Positions 61,901 through 64,000 of a stretch of 64,000 nt of DNA are shown piece by piece. The notes under the pieces were generated by a model. That model made no database searches. It worked only from the letters and a program-made list of their open reading frames with translations, and had not been told where the DNA came from. Made by a program: the position numbers and the translations under genes. How positions within the stretch are numbered: position 1 is the first letter of the stretch; the number at the start of each line of letters is the position of its first letter. The stretch is from positions 124,001-188,000 of the forward strand of contig PEDN01001365.1 of the NCBI GenBank assembly GCA_003864495.1, read 5' to 3'. Source of the stretch: Nemopilema nomurai. Lineage: Eukaryota > Cnidaria > Scyphozoa > Rhizostomeae > Rhizostomatidae.

Positions 61901-63935
61901 CAAAAATGATTTTGGCGAAATGCACCACTATATAGGCACCCATTCACAAACTAGAGGGTCACGGTACCAAATATAACTTTGGTGAAATGAGTAAATCCCA
62001 ATAAGGGAATCATGCAGAAATAAGTGGGTCACGAAACAATGAGTAAATTATAAGTTTTACTTCTACAAAAAGGTACACAACCGAAGAATGATCTTGTACA
62101 CAATACAAAGACTCTATGATAAATGTTTTCTCTTGAAATGAATTACCTCTCGGTTGAGTGAGCATCTCTTTCCTGCGTCAACGCATATCGGCGTAAATGC
62201 CTGGCTTGTGCTTTTGCTGACAGCTTCTCCACATCAGAAATACGAGCTTCGTGGAACACCAAAAACGGTTGCTTCAAAGACTCGTCAGCCAAAGAGGACA
62301 GCCATTCGTCAGCGCGTGATTTTATTGTTACGATTTTCTCTTCGTTGTCTGTCAACTGTTTCTCAAATGCCTGAGACTTTTGCTCCAACTGATTCTGGCG
62401 GACATTGGTAGCTTGCACGAATAGCTCGAGCTTTTCGGAGAGCTAATGGGAGGAGAACGTAAAAGAAATGTCAACAAAATATTGTACAAATATGAAAAGA
62501 AATCAATAAACAACAAGAGTGCCAAAACTCAGCAGACGATCAGATAGGATCATTGTCATCCACCTACTTTTGTTATTGTCGGATTCCTCTCATCAAAAAT
62601 TGCCTGGATTCGTTCCATGTTACGTTGCTGTAAATGGACAAGAAAGTTCTTAAGGTAAGCATGTTCTTAACATATAACCTTAATGTAATAGGAGCTTCAC
62701 AACGATTCGCCAAGGTTTAACACAAACACCAAAACAAACTGCTGTCAAATGATTCCAAAGTAAAATCCCCCTCTTCATCTCACATCGTGGTGAATTTAAA
62801 CTTATATTTATATTGTCTGATGATCGAAACTTGAAGTAGTACCTAACTTGAAACTGCTTCATATTCCACAGGCGTGTACAGTTCTCCATACGAAACATCA
62901 AGTGCCTTATTACGAAAAGTCAACTTTTCTACATTGTTGTGAATTTAGAGTAGGTCGAATAAAGCATAAGGCAAAAAGATGCTAATTTAAAAAAAAGAAA
63001 GATCAGGTATTGCATGAGTCTTTCATAAATCGATAGCTTACGACGATTTAAAAAACGCAGGGAATTAGGAAATCGTCAGATAAAGAGGGCACATAAATTG
63101 GTGCAAGAGAATAGTACTTTGCTTACCCGCTTGAAAAGTTTGATTTTTAGTTCCTTCTCAGCAGCCTCGCAATCAATTATCTGCTTGCGAATGAGGCATC
63201 GGTCTTTGTAGACGGCACAGAGTTCATCTTCGATTCTACAGTCAAACATGAAATGAATTTAACTACTTTCAAAATCACGTTGAATATTAATCAAGAAAAT
63301 AGAGTCTCCGGATGGTTTTGGCTTATATCTACGTACCCACGGTTAAACAAAAGCCAAAACAAAGCAGAAAACTTTTTGTTCAAAAGAAAAACAAAGGAAA
63401 CTGTAAACAAAACGAAACAGAAATAATAATTTTAATGTTAGCATATTTTATCTGCTTGATGTTTAAAGCATATTGAGTGTCAACTAAACGGATAAACAAA
63501 ATAATAATCGGATAATCATCAGCAAAAGCAATGATTTTTAACCCATCCTCTCAGAATTTGCTGTAAATTTGCTAAAATGTAAGGATTTGTGACCTTAACA
63601 ACTTTGCAAATTTTTACATTCTAGCAAATTTACAGCAAATTCTGAGAGAGTGGGTTAAACAATGCTTATGATTTGGCGTGGAATGAATTCAATATGTATT
63701 CCTTCGTCAAGCCTCCAAAGAACTTTTTTGATAATTTATTCCTCCTCCTCTTCTCCCAGTTCTTTGCAATACATTCTATCACGCACCTTTTGGTAAATAT
63801 CCATGCATCTCATTATTTAGACAATTAAACTTACATTCTCAATTGGTCATTTTGGCTGAACTTCAGTCTTTGTTGCTTCATTGGGGTAGCTTCACCACTT
63901 TCAAACCTCTTTAACTTATTTTTCAGCTCTTCAAC
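58932..63935 (-). CDS. Kinesin-8 (KIF18A/B-like), stalk and tail; 5' part off the window
   Basis: Kinesin-8 motors walk to microtubule plus ends and damp their dynamics, aligning chromosomes in mitosis. Seven exons in transcript order (63935-63835, 63235-63127, 62627-62568, 62442-62147, 61649-60352, 59761-59455, 58968-58932) join in frame to 735 residues plus stop, with a GT-AG pair at every junction. The first exons are coiled coil: VEELKNKLKRF corresponds to ILLLKEKLKAY just after the KIF18A motor. A later block with LVSKLLSLIKKQHAKLRESG and RRIMWADES corresponds to the human KIF18A LLPTLRKQYCTLKEAG and KVVVWADQT segments. This ordered similarity is the basis of the call. The long 61649-60352 exon is low-complexity tail. 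The C-terminus is strongly basic, as expected for a microtubule-binding tail, and GQKNLRNFAPV resembles the end of KIF18A. The motor domain should lie right of base 64000. KIF18A and KIF18B cannot be separated here. Confidence 0.85.
59455..59761 (-). CDS. Kinesin-8 exon: basic C-terminal tail
   Basis: It runs from the TTATTGTAG acceptor to the TCAAG|GTAATT donor. It is very rich in Arg and Lys (ERRRRS, ETRRRSRS), in keeping with binding to microtubules, and ends near GQKNLRNFAPV. Confidence 0.8.
60352..61649 (-). CDS. Kinesin-8 exon: WADES block and long disordered tail
   Basis: This 1298-base exon runs from the CCAATCCAG acceptor to the GCAG|GTATGT donor. It opens with the conserved helix and the MWADES motif, then runs through Ser/Thr/Pro-rich sequence with several Thr-Pro and Ser-Pro sites (TPVRTPART, SNTPLR) that could be mitotic kinase targets. 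Confidence 0.88.
61885..62035. repeat. Short tandem repeat in a kinesin intron, about 65-70 bp unit
   Basis: GAGGGTCACGGTACCAAA followed by TTTGG(C/T)GAAATG occurs twice, and a third partial copy (GTGGGTCACG) follows. Confidence 0.7.
62147..62442 (-). CDS. Kinesin-8 exon: coiled coil
   Basis: It runs from the CCCATTAG acceptor to the GAGAG|GTAATT donor (phase 2). The 98 codons are rich in Glu, Lys, Gln and Leu, with ADEWLSSL at the position of the KIF18A NTNWLHRV segment. Confidence 0.88.
62568..62627 (-). CDS. Kinesin-8 exon: coiled coil
   Basis: Sixty bases, phase 0 at both ends (TTTACAG acceptor, AAA|GTAGGT donor). It encodes QRNMERIQAIFDERNPTITK. Confidence 0.8.
63127..63235 (-). CDS. 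Kinesin-8 exon: coiled coil
   Basis: It runs from the TGTAG acceptor to the CGG|GTAAGC donor. It encodes a charged helix with EDELCAVYKDRCLIRKQI, at the position of the KIF18A LFQNREEIRQEYLKLE segment. Confidence 0.85.
63537..63659. repeat. Near-perfect 120-bp hairpin in a kinesin intron
   Basis: Arms 63537-63582 and 63614-63659 match at 43 of 46 positions as inverted repeats, and pairing continues inward with small mismatches, leaving a loop of under 20 bases. The ends are TTTAACCCA and TGGGTTAAA. It could be a small non-autonomous DNA transposon (MITE) or a foldback element. No target-site duplication is obvious. Confidence 0.8.
63835..63935 (-). CDS. Kinesin-8 exon: start of stalk (first exon visible)
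   Basis: It runs from the GTTTAG acceptor to the GAAT|GTAAGT donor. It encodes VEELKNKLKRFESGEATPMK and on, the coiled coil that follows the motor domain in kinesin-8. Confidence 0.82.
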
Positions 63936-64000
63936 CTAAACAAGACGAGGAAACATCAACATGTATGGAAAATAAGCTTTCGTCATAAGCTCCTTATAGC

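Overview
This window is nuclear DNA from an animal, most probably a cnidarian of the sea anemone or coral type. The evidence is AT-rich sequence, sparse genes with short exons and GT-AG introns, tRNA-derived SINEs, microsatellites, and Myc genes with a short diverged N-terminal half. No bacterial operons, phage, CRISPR or viral genes were seen. The assignment to cnidarians is inference from protein character, not from a database match.

Four genes can be supported. (1) A Myc-like gene on the minus strand enters at the left edge. One coding exon (1970-2360) carries Myc box I and Myc box II and ends in a phase-1 donor. Its DNA-binding exon is not visible and probably lies beyond base 1. (2) A complete Myc gene on the minus strand has two coding exons (39749-40328 and 34566-35044) joined in phase 1 across a 4.7-kb intron. 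It encodes 352 residues with Myc box I, Myc box II, the acidic EDEIDVV block and a textbook bHLH-zipper. (3) A complete CREC-family gene (calumenin/reticulocalbin type) on the plus strand has seven coding exons from 52212 to 57312. It encodes 302 residues with a signal peptide, six EF-hands and a C-terminal HEEF. (4) The 3' part of a kinesin-8 (KIF18-like) gene on the minus strand has seven exons from 63935 down to 58932. It encodes 735 residues of neck/stalk and tail; the motor domain is off the right edge. Genes 3 and 4 converge, with about 1.6 kb between their stop codons.

The regulatory layout around the Myc pair is the most interesting part. The complete gene's intron holds four CACGTG E-boxes, one perfect CRE octamer and a 31-bp tandem repeat within about 1.1 kb. 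Two TCF-type sites lie just upstream of its start codon. The left Myc-like gene has a candidate promoter at 3.77-3.82 kb, built from a 20-bp CCAAT/E-box palindrome next to a perfect E2F site. An AATCAGCTGATT dyad occurs upstream of both genes.

The rest is intergenic or intronic sequence with repeats. These include a SINE-like insertion bounded by 14-bp direct repeats and carrying a tRNA-like fold without a D-arm, a second SINE with clear A and B boxes, a 46-bp satellite of about 10.5 units, a 120-bp near-perfect hairpin in a kinesin intron, a 0.5-kb polypurine tract and several minor tandem repeats. No entirely new system is demonstrated. The best leads are the linked Myc pair and its regulatory DNA.
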